From Chitinophaga niabensis (lineage in GTDB: Bacteria > Bacteroidota > Bacteroidia > Chitinophagales > Chitinophagaceae): a stretch of 64,000 bases of DNA. The position numbers and the translations under genes were made by a program. Location of the stretch: contig NZ_CP154260.1 in NCBI RefSeq assembly GCF_039545795.1, positions 1,121,001 through 1,185,000 on the forward strand. The letters are read 5' to 3'. The notes beneath the pieces were generated by a model that was not told the origin of the DNA, searched no databases, and saw only the letters and a list, made by a program, of their open reading frames with translations. Positions 1 to 8,758 of this stretch are shown here, in pieces. Numbering within the stretch: the first letter of the stretch is position 1; every line of letters starts with the position of its first letter.

Positions 1-1116
1 TACTAATTGTAATTTCCGCACAGTTTCCGTTAACAGGCCCACTGCAAAATTCACCTCTTCTTCTTTGGTAAAACGGCCCAGGCTGATACGGATAGAATTG
101 CGTGCATTCTCCCGCGTTAGGCCCATGGCCAGCAGTACATGTGAAGGTTGTTGTACAATCCCGCTGCAGGCGCTTCCGCGGCTAAGGGCCAGGTGTTTGG
201 ACACGGTAAGCAGTAATTGCTCACTATCTATGCCGGGGAACAGGATATTGCTGACATGGGGCAATCTGTTGTTGCCCCCATTTACGAATGAACCGGGTAA
301 TAACTCCAGCAGTTCATGTTCCATTTTATCTCTCAGTGTTGAACTCTCCATGCTACAGATCTCAGCCGCTTTCCCAAAGCCCACAATACCGGGTGTATTC
401 AGGGTGCCGCTGCGATTGCCTCTTTCATGTGCGCCGCCATGTAATTGCTGCAGGATGGTTTTATTGTTCCGTACATACAAAGCGCCTACGCCCTTCGGCC
501 CATATAACTTGTGCGCGGAAAAAGGCATCAGATCAATGTCTTCTACGTTTACCGGTATCTTGCCGACCGCCTGTGTTGCATCACACATAAAACATACACC
601 ATACTTCCTGGCGATAGCACCTATTGCTTTAACAGGATGGATCACGCCGGTTTCGTTGTTGGCGTACATCAATGCAATGCAAATCGTTTCTTTCCGGATG
701 GATTGTTCCAGTTCATCCAGGGAGATCATGCCTTGTTGATCTGTGTGCAGATAAGTAACTGAAAATCCCTTTTCTTCCAGGTAAGCGCAGGTATCCAGTA
801 CAGCGGTATGTTCTGTTTTAGCTGTAATGATATGTTGGCCTTTGGAAGCGTTTGCTTCCGCGAGCCCTTTCAGCGCTAAGTTGATGGCTTCTGTTGCGCC
901 AGAGGTGAAAACAATCTGTTTAGGATTGGCCTGAATTAAATGTGCTACCTGTTCCCTGGCCTGTTCTGTTGCCTCTTTGGCCAGCCAGCCAAAACCATGG
1001 TCCCTGCTGGCAGTGTTTCCATAGTGTTGGGTGAAGTAAGGCAACATTTCTTCCACCACCCGCGGATCGCAGGGGGTGGTAGCGCAATAATCAAAATATA
1101 ACGGCGCTGTTATCAT
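1..1116 (-). CDS. Cysteine desulfurase (NifS/IscS family), 3' end cut by window edge
   Basis: PLP-dependent aminotransferase-fold enzyme that removes sulfur from L-cysteine as an enzyme persulfide for Fe-S clusters, thiolated tRNA or molybdenum cofactor. Reading back from ATG at 1114-1116 gives an uninterrupted 372-codon frame to base 1, starting MITAPLYFDYCATTP. Visible motifs are the PLP lysine context SAHKLYGPKG, the upstream TEHTAVLDT histidine, and the persulfide cysteine in SRGSACSG. The frame is still open at base 1, so a few C-terminal residues are missing. Its ATG overlaps the TGA of the molybdopterin subunit upstream (ATGA, 1113-1116), implying translational coupling. By analogy with NifS4 of Rhodobacter capsulatus, it may supply the sulfido ligand of the molybdenum site in the neighbouring enzymes; that role is inference. 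Confidence 0.9.
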   Translation of the reverse strand, partial: MITAPLYFDYCATTPCDPRVVEEMLPYFTQHYGNTASRDHGFGWLAKEATEQAREQVAHLIQANPKQIVFTSGATEAINLALKGLAEANASKGQHIITAKTEHTAVLDTCAYLEEKGFSVTYLHTDQQGMISLDELEQSIRKETICIALMYANNETGVIHPVKAIGAIARKYGVCFMCDATQAVGKIPVNVEDIDLMPFSAHKLYGPKGVGALYVRNNKTILQQLHGGAHERGNRSGTLNTPGIVGFGKAAEICSMESSTLRDKMEHELLELLPGSFVNGGNNRLPHVSNILFPGIDSEQLLLTVSKHLALSRGSACSGIVQQPSHVLLAMGLTRENARNSIRISLGRFTKEEEVNFAVGLLTETVRKLQLV

Positions 1117-3236
1117 GCGAACAGATCACTTTTAATAAAGGGCTGGCTGGTGAGCCTTACACCTGTTGCCGCAAAAACGGCATTTGCCAATGCCGCGCCG
1201 GCAGGGGGTAAGGCGGGTTCGCCAAGTCCTGTTGGTGCTACATTGCTTTTTATAAAATGAATTTCTATTTCAGGGATTTCGCTTAAGCGGATCATCCGGT
1301 AAGCAGAGAAATTGGTCTGGTCCGGTTTACCTTTTGTAAGTGTGATCTCTGCGAACATGGAGTGGCCTATACCATCAATGATACTGCCTTCCACCTGTGT
1401 TTCCGCACCACTTAAATTCACCACTGTTCCGCAATCCACCACGCAATACACCTTCTTCAGTTTCACCTTGCCGTCTGCCTGTTTTTCTACTTCTGCCACC
1501 TGCGCTACATAACTCTCAAAAGAGAAATGCGCGGCAAAACCAAGGAAGGTATTGGCTCCTTTGGATTTCCCCCATCCGCCTATCTCAGCAGCTTTTTTGA
1601 TAACCGCCGCAAAACGGTCCGGCTCATAATTCACTCTGCCTGTAGGGCTGCTCTTTGCCTGTTCCAAAAGTTCCAGGCGGAGTGTTACCGGGTCTTTACC
1701 TATTTTATGCGCAATCTCATCCAGGAAAGATTGTTCAGAGAAGGCAATGAAATTATGGGTTGGTCCTCTCCAGGGAGCTGTTGTAACAGGCGATTTATAT
1801 ACATGCGTATCCACCTGTAAATTCGCTACTGCTCCCGCCGGGAAACTATCCGGGCTCGCAGCACCGCCCACTCCTGCAGAATAGTGATGCCAGGCCACCA
1901 GCTTGTTATCTTTGTCAACTGCCGCCCTGTATTTATAGCTGTACATGGGGCGGTAATAACCACCACCCATATCATGTTCTCTTGACCAGATCACATTCAC
2001 CGGAAGATTGCCGGCGAGTTTGGATACAACGGCCGCCTCTTCTACAAAATCCGTCATCAGCCTTCTTCCGAAACCACCACCCATACGCGTCATCATCACA
2101 GATACTTTATCTTCCGGCAGTTTCAGCATTTCGGCTACCCGTTGTCTTGCTCGTTCCGGTGTTTGTATGGGACCATACAATTCAGCGCTGTCTGCTTTCA
2201 CATGTGCGAAGAAGTTCATGGGCTCCATGGTATTGTGGGCCAGGAACGGCGCATCAAATGCTACTTCTATTACTTTGGCTGCATTGGAAAAAGCGGCGGT
2301 TATATCTCCATCCTTTCTCCTGGGTTTATCCTGCGGATCTTTAGCCAGCAGGGCATGCAGATTTTTAACATAATCATCCGTGCTTTCCAGCGGGCCATCT
2401 TCTTTCCATTGCGCTTTCACTTTTTTAGCGCCCTGCATCACTTCCCAGGTAGAGCGGCCCAGTATGGCGATCTTGTTTTCAAAACGGAGTACCTGTTTTA
2501 CTCCCGGTGCTTTCTTTGCTTCTGCATCATCAAAAGACACCAGCGACATACCAAATGCAGGTGGCCTGATAATGGTGGCATATAACATGCCTTCCCGTTT
2601 GGTATCAATACCGTATTTGTATTTGCCGGTAACGATGGCGTGATTGTCCACATTCCTGATGCGCTGCCCGAGCAGCTTATAGGTTTCTTTTGGTTTTACT
2701 TTTACATCTTTGGGAACTTCCAGTTTGCCGGCTTTTTCTGCCAGTTCACCATAGCTCATTTTTTTGTTGCTTCCTTTGTGCAGTACACTGCCATTCTCAG
2801 TAGTACATTCCTCTGCCGGCACCGTCCATGCTGCAGCTGCTGCATTGATCAGCATTTGCCTTGCAGTGGCGCCTGTTTGCCTGAAAGATTCCCAGCTTGC
2901 ACGAACAGATCCGCTACCTCCGGCAACCTGCCGCTTGTATTTTGTGGTATCCAGTCCGGCTTGTTGCACCTGTATATTTTTCCAGTCCACATCCAGCTCT
3001 TCTGCGATGAGCATAGGCAGGGATGTTTTAACACCCTGACCTATTTCCGGATTGGGGCTCATGAGTGTGATGCGGCCCTGTGTATCGATCTTGATGAAAG
3101 CATTGAGGTCAAAGGATTGTTCCTGTCCCGGAGCATCAGCAGCAAGGGTGCTGAACCCTAGGATCAACCCTCCGCCCGTTAATGCACTGATGCGGATGAA
3201 ATTCCTTCTGCTTAATTTATTATCCAGTTCTTTCAT
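1113..3236 (-). CDS. Molybdopterin-binding oxidoreductase, large subunit 2 (IorB / xanthine dehydrogenase family)
   Basis: Catalytic molybdenum subunit of a two-component oxidoreductase of the isoquinoline 1-oxidoreductase/aldehyde oxidase type, which hydroxylates N-heterocycles or oxidises aldehydes using water. The 707-residue length fits IorB-like proteins. An N-terminal twin-arginine signal (SRRNFIR, R10-R11, then a hydrophobic stretch) predicts export by Tat. Cofactor motifs include GGGFGRR and a C-terminal GLGEPALPP segment holding the glutamate expected at the Mo site. It follows its [2Fe-2S] partner by 10 bp and overlaps the cysteine desulfurase start by 4 bp. The substrate cannot be read from the sequence. 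Confidence 0.88.
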   Translation of the reverse strand: MKELDNKLSRRNFIRISALTGGGLILGFSTLAADAPGQEQSFDLNAFIKIDTQGRITLMSPNPEIGQGVKTSLPMLIAEELDVDWKNIQVQQAGLDTTKYKRQVAGGSGSVRASWESFRQTGATARQMLINAAAAAWTVPAEECTTENGSVLHKGSNKKMSYGELAEKAGKLEVPKDVKVKPKETYKLLGQRIRNVDNHAIVTGKYKYGIDTKREGMLYATIIRPPAFGMSLVSFDDAEAKKAPGVKQVLRFENKIAILGRSTWEVMQGAKKVKAQWKEDGPLESTDDYVKNLHALLAKDPQDKPRRKDGDITAAFSNAAKVIEVAFDAPFLAHNTMEPMNFFAHVKADSAELYGPIQTPERARQRVAEMLKLPEDKVSVMMTRMGGGFGRRLMTDFVEEAAVVSKLAGNLPVNVIWSREHDMGGGYYRPMYSYKYRAAVDKDNKLVAWHHYSAGVGGAASPDSFPAGAVANLQVDTHVYKSPVTTAPWRGPTHNFIAFSEQSFLDEIAHKIGKDPVTLRLELLEQAKSSPTGRVNYEPDRFAAVIKKAAEIGGWGKSKGANTFLGFAAHFSFESYVAQVAEVEKQADGKVKLKKVYCVVDCGTVVNLSGAETQVEGSIIDGIGHSMFAEITLTKGKPDQTNFSAYRMIRLSEIPEIEIHFIKSNVAPTGLGEPALPPAGAALANAVFAATGVRLTSQPFIKSDLFA

Positions 3237-3246
3237 GTGTCAGTTT

Positions 3247-3702
3247 TTAAACTTTTGCGCCCACCTGTTTGATGGCTTTTTTGATACGGGTATACGTTGC
3301 ACAACGGCAGATATTCGTCATGGCCTCATTGATCTCTTCATCTGTTGGATGAGGGTTGCTTTTCAGTAATGCTGCAGCTGCCATGATCTGCCCGCTCTGG
3401 CAATATCCGCATTGCGGAACATCTATTTCTTCCCATGCTTTTTGTACAGGATGATCGCCGTTTGCAGATAGTCCTTCAATGGTGATGACCTTTTCCGTAC
3501 CTACACTGCTTACAGGATATACGCAGGACCTTACGGCTGCGTTTCCGATATGTACTGTGCAGGCGCCGCATTGTGCTATACCGCAACCAAACTTTGTTCC
3601 GGTGAGGCCAATCACATCCCGCAATACCCATAGCAAAGGCATTTGGGGACTAACATCCACTGTGTGTTTTTTTCCGTTGATCGTTAAATTGAATGTTGCC
3701 AT
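3247..3702 (-). CDS. (2Fe-2S)-binding subunit 2 of molybdopterin oxidoreductase (IorA-like)
   Basis: Small electron-transfer subunit carrying two [2Fe-2S] clusters. The N-terminal plant-ferredoxin-like domain has C40, C45, C48 and C60. The C-terminal helical domain has CGYC (C98, C101) and CRC (C132, C134). The length of 151 residues is normal for IorA/CoxS/XdhC-type small subunits. There is no signal peptide, so export would occur by hitch-hiking on the Tat-targeted large subunit. It lies 3 bp after the upstream large subunit 1 and 10 bp before large subunit 2, making it the second small subunit in the operon. Confidence 0.92.
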   Translation of the reverse strand: MATFNLTINGKKHTVDVSPQMPLLWVLRDVIGLTGTKFGCGIAQCGACTVHIGNAAVRSCVYPVSSVGTEKVITIEGLSANGDHPVQKAWEEIDVPQCGYCQSGQIMAAAALLKSNPHPTDEEINEAMTNICRCATYTRIKKAIKQVGAKV

Positions 3703-3705
3703 AAT

Positions 3706-5784
3706 TTATGAATTGGTCTTGAGCCCTTGTGGAATCAAAGGCAGGTTATACAATTTGATACCCGTTGCATCCAGGATGGCATTGCGTATAGCCGGGGCAA
3801 TACCAACAATGGGTGTTTCACCGGCGCCGGCCGATGGTATATCTTTCCTGTTGATCAGTACGATGTCTAATGGTGGAATGTCCGTAAACCGGGGAACACG
3901 GTAGCTGGAGAGGGAAGGGTTTAAGATCTTTCCGTCCTCAAAGTCGATCTCCTCAAACAGCGCACCTCCAAGGCCTTGCAGGATACAGCCCATCACCTGG
4001 TTTTCCAGGTGCATGGGATTCACGATCGTACCACAATCATAAGCTGCTACTATGCGTAATACTTTGAGCTCTTCTGAAGAGGTATCATGTGCTACTTCCA
4101 CACAGGTGGCGATGTAGGAATTCTTTACAAACCCGCATGCGATGCCGTAACCATGACCGGCTTTCTTTTCTTTTTTCCAGCCAAACTTTGTAGCGGCGGT
4201 TTGCAATACATTTTTTAGCCGTTCATCCTTCAAATTACTTAACCTGAAATCCAGCGGATCGCGTTTTAATTTCCGGGCAAGGTCATCCATGATGCTTTCA
4301 ATGGCAAACACATTTGCCGTGGCTGCCAGGCCGCGGTAGGAGCCTTGTTTTAAAGGTGTTTTGGAGGGATGGAATTGAATCTGTTCGTTAGCGGTATCGT
4401 ATGGTGTATCAATTCCTGCGTTGCCGGAATTATAATTATGAAATTCCCAGGAGGTGATGAGCCCTTCTTTATTTACACTTGCTGCTGCTTCAATGAGGCC
4501 GCCTGGTCTTAAGTACGCCCACTTGAATTCTTCTTCACGCGTCCATACTACTTTAACCGGTTTACCGGTTACCTTAGCCAGCTTTGCAGCTTCAACAGCT
4601 GCTTCTCCGCTGTGTTTTCCACCATAGGCAGACCCGGTATCCGGCATGATCACACGGATCTTTTCTTTGGAGATGGAGAATTCAGCCGCCAGTTCTTCCT
4701 GTACCCCAAAAGGGCGTTGTGTACCCGTCCATACAGTAAGTTTTTCACCTTCCCAGATGGCGATGGCTGCACGCGGTTCCAGGGGAACATGCGCGATGTA
4801 TTGTATTTCAAAATGCTGCTTAATATTGATGTTGGAAGCCGCGAATGCTTTTTCCACTTCTTCTTTGGTGTTTCCTTTGTCCCTGGCGTTCTCTTTCAGG
4901 TAAGCGAAGATGTTGGCTTTGGAAGGTTGCGGTGTGGTATTCCAATGTGCATCTATCCTGGCCAATGCATTGGCGGCGGTTTGCGGATCAGGAGCGACCA
5001 CCCCTACATAATCCTTTTCTTTTACTATGGTAACGGCAGGGGATATACGTGCTTTTTCCACATCTGCGGAAACCAGCGTTGCGCCGTAGGAGGGTGCTCT
5101 CAGGATCTTTCCGTACACCATGCCCGGCACTGCCATGTCAGATACATATTTGTGTTTGCCGGAAACGAATAATTTCCCATCGATCTTGGGCACCGCAGTT
5201 CCTGCTACCGTCCATTGTTCCGCAGGTGTCAGGGCTGCTTTATCATTGAGGGGAAGTTCCAGTTTTTTGCCTTTGGCCAGCGCTGCATAACTCAGTGTTT
5301 TGCCGGAGCTGGTATGCACTGCTTTGCCATCTTTCACTTTCACGGATTGTTTATCCGTTTTCCATTCTGCTGCTGCCATATCTGCCAGCGCTTCTCTGAG
5401 CGAAGCAGCTGCTTTACGCAGTTTGGGAGCCATGGTGGGCGTAGTGAGGCTGCCATATGTGCCGCGGTCATAAGGTGTCAGTAAAGTATCTCCCATGGTC
5501 ATTTCAATGGCATCCACCGGTACGGAGAGTTCTTCTGCTACTACCTGTGTCAGTGAGGTACGGATATTTTGCCCTACTTCTACCTTTCCGGTAAATACGG
5601 CGATCTTTCCGTTTTCCTGTATATGGATCCAGGCGGCAATGCTGTTTTCATCCGCAATGGCTGCTTCTTTTGATGCAAACAGGTCGGACCAGGTGAGGAT
5701 AATGGCCACGCCTCCGCCCAGCAGTTTAAAGAAATTCCGCCGGGTGACAGTATGTGCAGGTGAAGCGATGTTTTGATGATCCAT
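3706..5784 (-). CDS. Molybdopterin-binding oxidoreductase, large subunit 1 (xanthine dehydrogenase family)
   Basis: Second catalytic molybdenum subunit of the operon, 692 residues. The N-terminus carries a good Tat signal (TRRNFFK, R15-R16, followed by a Gly/Val/Ile-rich stretch). Molybdopterin-binding landmarks are GSAYGGKHSGEA, a PGGLIEAAA segment, and the C-terminal GAGETPIVGIAP with the catalytic-position Glu. It is clearly divergent from the paralogue at 1113-3236 (different motif sequences), so this is an old duplication or two separate enzymes rather than a recent copy. Only 3 bp separate it from the small subunit upstream. No FAD subunit or cytochrome gene is present nearby to take the electrons. 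Confidence 0.88.
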   Translation of the reverse strand: MDHQNIASPAHTVTRRNFFKLLGGGVAIILTWSDLFASKEAAIADENSIAAWIHIQENGKIAVFTGKVEVGQNIRTSLTQVVAEELSVPVDAIEMTMGDTLLTPYDRGTYGSLTTPTMAPKLRKAAASLREALADMAAAEWKTDKQSVKVKDGKAVHTSSGKTLSYAALAKGKKLELPLNDKAALTPAEQWTVAGTAVPKIDGKLFVSGKHKYVSDMAVPGMVYGKILRAPSYGATLVSADVEKARISPAVTIVKEKDYVGVVAPDPQTAANALARIDAHWNTTPQPSKANIFAYLKENARDKGNTKEEVEKAFAASNINIKQHFEIQYIAHVPLEPRAAIAIWEGEKLTVWTGTQRPFGVQEELAAEFSISKEKIRVIMPDTGSAYGGKHSGEAAVEAAKLAKVTGKPVKVVWTREEEFKWAYLRPGGLIEAAASVNKEGLITSWEFHNYNSGNAGIDTPYDTANEQIQFHPSKTPLKQGSYRGLAATANVFAIESIMDDLARKLKRDPLDFRLSNLKDERLKNVLQTAATKFGWKKEKKAGHGYGIACGFVKNSYIATCVEVAHDTSSEELKVLRIVAAYDCGTIVNPMHLENQVMGCILQGLGGALFEEIDFEDGKILNPSLSSYRVPRFTDIPPLDIVLINRKDIPSAGAGETPIVGIAPAIRNAILDATGIKLYNLPLIPQGLKTNS

Positions 5785-5787
5785 GGG

Positions 5788-6228
5788 TTAGGCTTTGCTG
5801 ATGGCATTAATAATGCGCGGGTACACACAGCACCTGCAGATATTACCCTGCATGGCGTCTATGATCTCCTGCCGGCTGGGTTTCGGATTTTTCATCTTCA
5901 ATGCAATGGCGGCCATGATCATACCCGAAGAACAATAGGCACACTGAAATGCATCCGCATCCAGGAAGGCCTGTTGCATGGGATGCAGTTTTCCATCCTT
6001 TTCCAATCCTTCTATCGTAAGGATGGCTTTGTTCTGTACACTCGCAACAGGTGTGATGCACGCAGGCATCGCACGGCCATCTACCAATACTTTACAGGCA
6101 CCACATGCCCCTTCGCCGCAGCCGTATTTGCTGCCCGTTAGGTTTAAATGGATTCGTAAAGCATCTAGTAGAGTGGTGTTATCTGGTACGTCAAGTGTGT
6201 AATCAGTGGAATTGACATTGATTTTCAT
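5788..6228 (-). CDS. (2Fe-2S)-binding subunit 1 of molybdopterin oxidoreductase (IorA-like)
   Basis: First gene of the molybdoenzyme operon; 146 residues with two [2Fe-2S] binding domains: C37, C42, C45 and C57, then C96, C99, C131 and C133. An extra cysteine, C134, directly follows the last ligand. The frame is open upstream to 6279, but a promoter of Bacteroidota form (TTG 6277-6279, TATATTTG 6249-6256) lies inside that extension, so the start MKINVNS at 6228 is preferred. It would pair with the large subunit at 3706-5784. No signal peptide is visible. Confidence 0.9.
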   Translation of the reverse strand: MKINVNSTDYTLDVPDNTTLLDALRIHLNLTGSKYGCGEGACGACKVLVDGRAMPACITPVASVQNKAILTIEGLEKDGKLHPMQQAFLDADAFQCAYCSSGMIMAAIALKMKNPKPSRQEIIDAMQGNICRCCVYPRIINAISKA

Positions 6229-6248
6229 AGACGCATATTGACCTGTTT

Positions 6249-6279
6249 CAAATATAACAATAATGGAATACTTCCGCAA
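6249..6279 (-). promoter_or_regulatory. Promoter of the molybdoenzyme operon (Bacteroidota type)
   Basis: On the minus strand, TTG at 6277-6279 is followed after 20 bp by TATATTTG at 6249-6256, a full match to the Bacteroidota -7 element TAnnTTTG. It lies 20 bp before the chosen start at 6228 and supports that start over the longer frame. Confidence 0.65.
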
Positions 6280-6311
6280 CCTTTAATGATCAGCGGTCAG
6301 GAATATAAAAA

Positions 6312-6340
6312 GCCGTCTCTTTCCCTGAGACGGCCCCTTT
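6312..6340 (-). terminator. Rho-independent terminator of the esterase operon
   Basis: An 8-bp perfect stem (GCCGTCTC/GAGACGGC, 6312-6319 and 6327-6334) is flanked by A-rich sequence on one side and a T run on the other. On the minus strand it follows the esterase stop and is itself followed by TTTTTATA. Confidence 0.75.
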
Positions 6341-6355
6341 TTTTATAAGTACGTT

Positions 6356-7165
6356 TTATTTACGATCAAAGAAGTTATGCATGAACAGCAACTGGTACTG
6401 CACGGCATTGTTCCAATAATCCCAGTTATGCGCGCCGGGCCTGGTTTGATAATCGTGCGGAATACCGCGGTACAGCAGTTCCTTGTGCAGGTTCTCGTTC
6501 ACTTTATAGAAGAAATCCTCTGTTCCGCAATCAATGATCAGGGCCAGTGAGTTGGGGCTGAGGAGATGCAGCATATTGATCACGGTATATTTTTCCCAGC
6601 GTTCCGGTTGTTCCGCCTGGGTGCCCAAACGTTTGGCCATGTTCCAGTTGTTGGGATAAGGGCGGATATCCACGCCACCACTCATGCTGCCGGCAGTGCC
6701 AAAAATATCCTGGTGTTTAAAAGCAAGGTAAAGTGCTCCATGGCCACCCATGCTCAGGCCGGTGATGCCTCTGCCTTTTGCGTCTTTCCTTGTTTTGTAA
6801 TTTGCATCTACCCATTTCACCAGTTCTCCGGCCACATAGGTTTCATATTTCCAGGAAGCATCTTCCGGGCTATCCCAGTACCAGCTGCTCACGCCGCCAT
6901 CCGGACAAACGATCATCATCTGCAACTGGTCTGCTGCCTCCTGTACGTATTTCACATTCTTTACCCAGTTGTTGTAGCTGCCACCATGGCCGTGCAGAAG
7001 ATACACAACCGGCCATTCTGCTTTATCTGCATAATTATCCGGCCTGATCACTACGGCTTTGATATTTTTTTTCATGGCGTTGCTGTAAGTATCAACAGTA
7101 TCTACTTTCGCCGCCTGCGCAACGCCGCAGGCCAGCAGGAAAACTATAACGAGGAGTTTTTTCAT
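6356..7165 (-). CDS. Secreted alpha/beta-hydrolase esterase (esterase D / antigen 85-like)
   Basis: Serine esterase of the putative-esterase family (FrmB/antigen-85 type), 269 residues. It has a cleavable signal peptide ending AQAAK near residue 19. The oxyanion region is LLHGHGGSYNNW, the nucleophile elbow GLSMGGHG places Ser138, and the likely acid and base are Asp217 (CGTEDFF) and His246 (PGAHNW). The target of the esterase is unknown; family members act on small acyl esters or on cell-wall or polysaccharide esters. It is the last gene of a three-gene operon and overlaps the DinB gene by 4 bp (ATGA). Confidence 0.85.
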   Translation of the reverse strand: MKKLLVIVFLLACGVAQAAKVDTVDTYSNAMKKNIKAVVIRPDNYADKAEWPVVYLLHGHGGSYNNWVKNVKYVQEAADQLQMMIVCPDGGVSSWYWDSPEDASWKYETYVAGELVKWVDANYKTRKDAKGRGITGLSMGGHGALYLAFKHQDIFGTAGSMSGGVDIRPYPNNWNMAKRLGTQAEQPERWEKYTVINMLHLLSPNSLALIIDCGTEDFFYKVNENLHKELLYRGIPHDYQTRPGAHNWDYWNNAVQYQLLFMHNFFDRK

Positions 7166-7650
7166 TTTAAGACATTAACAGTAACTAATAGCTGGCCGGT
7201 GTGGCGCATGGTATGTTCTGCAGCGTGGAATAATAAACCCATCACGGTAGAGGGCAGTTGTTTCCTGCCAACACCGCGGAAGTCGGTAAGTGTATTGGGA
7301 TCCGTCTGAGATAACTGGAGCAGGGCTTTTTTCACCTGTTCATCAAAACGTTGGAGCAAAGCGGTTGATGTAGCCACCGGTTTCCCTTCTTCCGCTAACT
7401 GATCATATTGTTCCTGGCTCAGCAATGCTGCGCGGGCATAGGTGAACAATCTGTCTATCACACCGCTCATGTGTTGCAGGTGGAATCCGGGAGAGGCAAC
7501 ACCCTGAGGGGCTTCCCATAGTTTTTCTTCCGGGAATCCCTGCATCATGGTATTGACTTCCCTGTTGGCCTGTAACAATGCATGTGCAACAGGCTGCAAT
7601 AATGCCGGTATGTTTTCTACCGGCCCGCTCATCCAGTATTCGGTAGCCAT
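7162..7650 (-). CDS. DinB-like domain protein
   Basis: A 162-residue four-helix-bundle protein of the DinB/YfiT superfamily, whose members bind a metal through three histidines and often act as thiol-dependent transferases. Candidate ligands are the histidines of FHLQHMSG near residue 50 and FHAAEHTMRHTGQ near residue 145. There is no signal peptide. It sits between a Dabb protein (2 bp upstream) and a secreted esterase (4-bp overlap), so the three are co-expressed, but this does not define its substrate. Confidence 0.8.
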   Translation of the reverse strand: MATEYWMSGPVENIPALLQPVAHALLQANREVNTMMQGFPEEKLWEAPQGVASPGFHLQHMSGVIDRLFTYARAALLSQEQYDQLAEEGKPVATSTALLQRFDEQVKKALLQLSQTDPNTLTDFRGVGRKQLPSTVMGLLFHAAEHTMRHTGQLLVTVNVLK

Positions 7651-7652
7651 AA

Positions 7653-8066
7653 TTATGCTTCTACTGCATCGTATACAATCACTTTATCCCAGAGAGGGCT
7701 GCAATTCTTAATGAATTCCAGGTGGATGGGATGGGTCTGGTAAGCTTCCTGACCTGCGAGGTCTGCAAAGAACATCAGTTCGGAAACAGCCCAGCTGTTA
7801 TCTACCACTTCTCTTTTTTCTGTGCTGGCCACTACACCTACGCGCAGTTCCTTTACAGTAGGTATTTTGGATAAAGATTTTACCCCTGCTATCAGTTTGG
7901 CGCGGTCTTCTTTGGAATCCGGGTTCTTCAGCCAGAAGAATACATGGTGAACAACAGGGTATTTCGGTGGCTGATTGGACAAAGGCATGGCTACTGCGGC
8001 AGTACCGGCGGCGAGGGCAGCGGCAGTGCCCAGGAATTTTCTTCTGTTAGACTTGGACGTGCTCAT
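7653..8066 (-). CDS. Dabb (stress-responsive A/B barrel) domain protein with Tat signal
   Basis: A 137-residue protein with a clear twin-arginine signal (NRRKFLGTAAALAAG, R8-R9) followed by one ferredoxin-like Dabb domain beginning at about residue 33 (PVVHHVFFWLK). Dabb proteins dimerise into small barrels; characterised members range from polyketide cyclases to stress proteins, so the function here is open. Tat export suggests a folded periplasmic protein. It is the first gene of the operon with the DinB protein and esterase. Confidence 0.85.
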   Translation of the reverse strand: MSTSKSNRRKFLGTAAALAAGTAAVAMPLSNQPPKYPVVHHVFFWLKNPDSKEDRAKLIAGVKSLSKIPTVKELRVGVVASTEKREVVDNSWAVSELMFFADLAGQEAYQTHPIHLEFIKNCSPLWDKVIVYDAVEA

Positions 8067-8123
8067 ATTGGTTTTGTTAATGGGATGAAAGTAGTGTATA
8101 AATGTTAGAAATTATAATGGCAC

Positions 8124-8147
8124 AAAAAAGGCCCGGAATTCCGGGCC
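8124..8147 (-). terminator. Terminator of dcd
   Basis: A perfect 18-bp palindrome (GGCCCGGAATTCCGGGCC, 8130-8147) followed on the minus strand by six T (8124-8129), placed 29 bp after the dcd stop. Confidence 0.8.
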
Positions 8148-8175
8148 TCTCAGTATAATCAGTTGAATATCAGTA

Positions 8176-8712
8176 TTAAAATACGTTCTTCCACATCATG
8201 CTTTCCACCGGCCGTATAGTCCGCCCGTTGTATTTTGCATCTCCTTTCTTATTATACAACGTTTCCACATCTCCTTCTACTGCAAAGTAGATCAACTGCC
8301 CGATAGGCATCCCTGCATAAATGCGTACGGGCTGTGCGCAGGAGATCTCCAGCGTCCAGGTGTTGCAAAAACCAACATCTCCTTTTCCGGCGGTGGCATG
8401 GATGTCGATACCCAGGCGGCCCGTGCTGGACTTACCTTCCAGGAAAGGAACGTGTGCATGCGTTTCCGTGTATTCAAGTGTAACACCCAGGTAGAGCGTA
8501 TTCGGCTGAAGGATAAAACCTTCTTCCGGGATCTCGAAATGTACGATCTCATTGTGCCTGCGGGCATCCAATACCCTGTCCTTATAAGTGGCCAGGTACT
8601 TTCCCAGATGTACATCGTAGGAGTTGGTACCCAGGAATTTGCGATCATAAGGGCTGATCACGATAGTGCCCTTTTCAATTTCCTCTAAAATCCTTTTGTC
8701 AGACAAGATCAT
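8176..8712 (-). CDS. dcd: dCTP deaminase
   Basis: Converts dCTP to dUTP and ammonia for thymidylate synthesis. The 178-residue length and motifs match the trimeric dCTP deaminase/dUTPase fold: an N-terminal ISPYDRKFLGTNSYDVHLG segment, the central SSTGRLGIDIHATAG motif and the downstream GFCNTWTLEIS segment bearing the catalytic-position glutamate. It is divergently oriented to the phosphopantetheinyl transferase gene across a 72-bp spacer and ends in its own terminator. Confidence 0.93.
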   Translation of the reverse strand: MILSDKRILEEIEKGTIVISPYDRKFLGTNSYDVHLGKYLATYKDRVLDARRHNEIVHFEIPEEGFILQPNTLYLGVTLEYTETHAHVPFLEGKSSTGRLGIDIHATAGKGDVGFCNTWTLEISCAQPVRIYAGMPIGQLIYFAVEGDVETLYNKKGDAKYNGRTIRPVESMMWKNVF

Positions 8713-8758
8713 GAATGTGATTTGTTTAGTAGGTTAGGCCAGTTGGGTATTTCCCATT

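Noticed and set aside
65..739. Plus-strand frame of 224 codons at the window start
   Set aside because: It is antisense to the cysteine desulfurase, whose motifs are complete on the minus strand.
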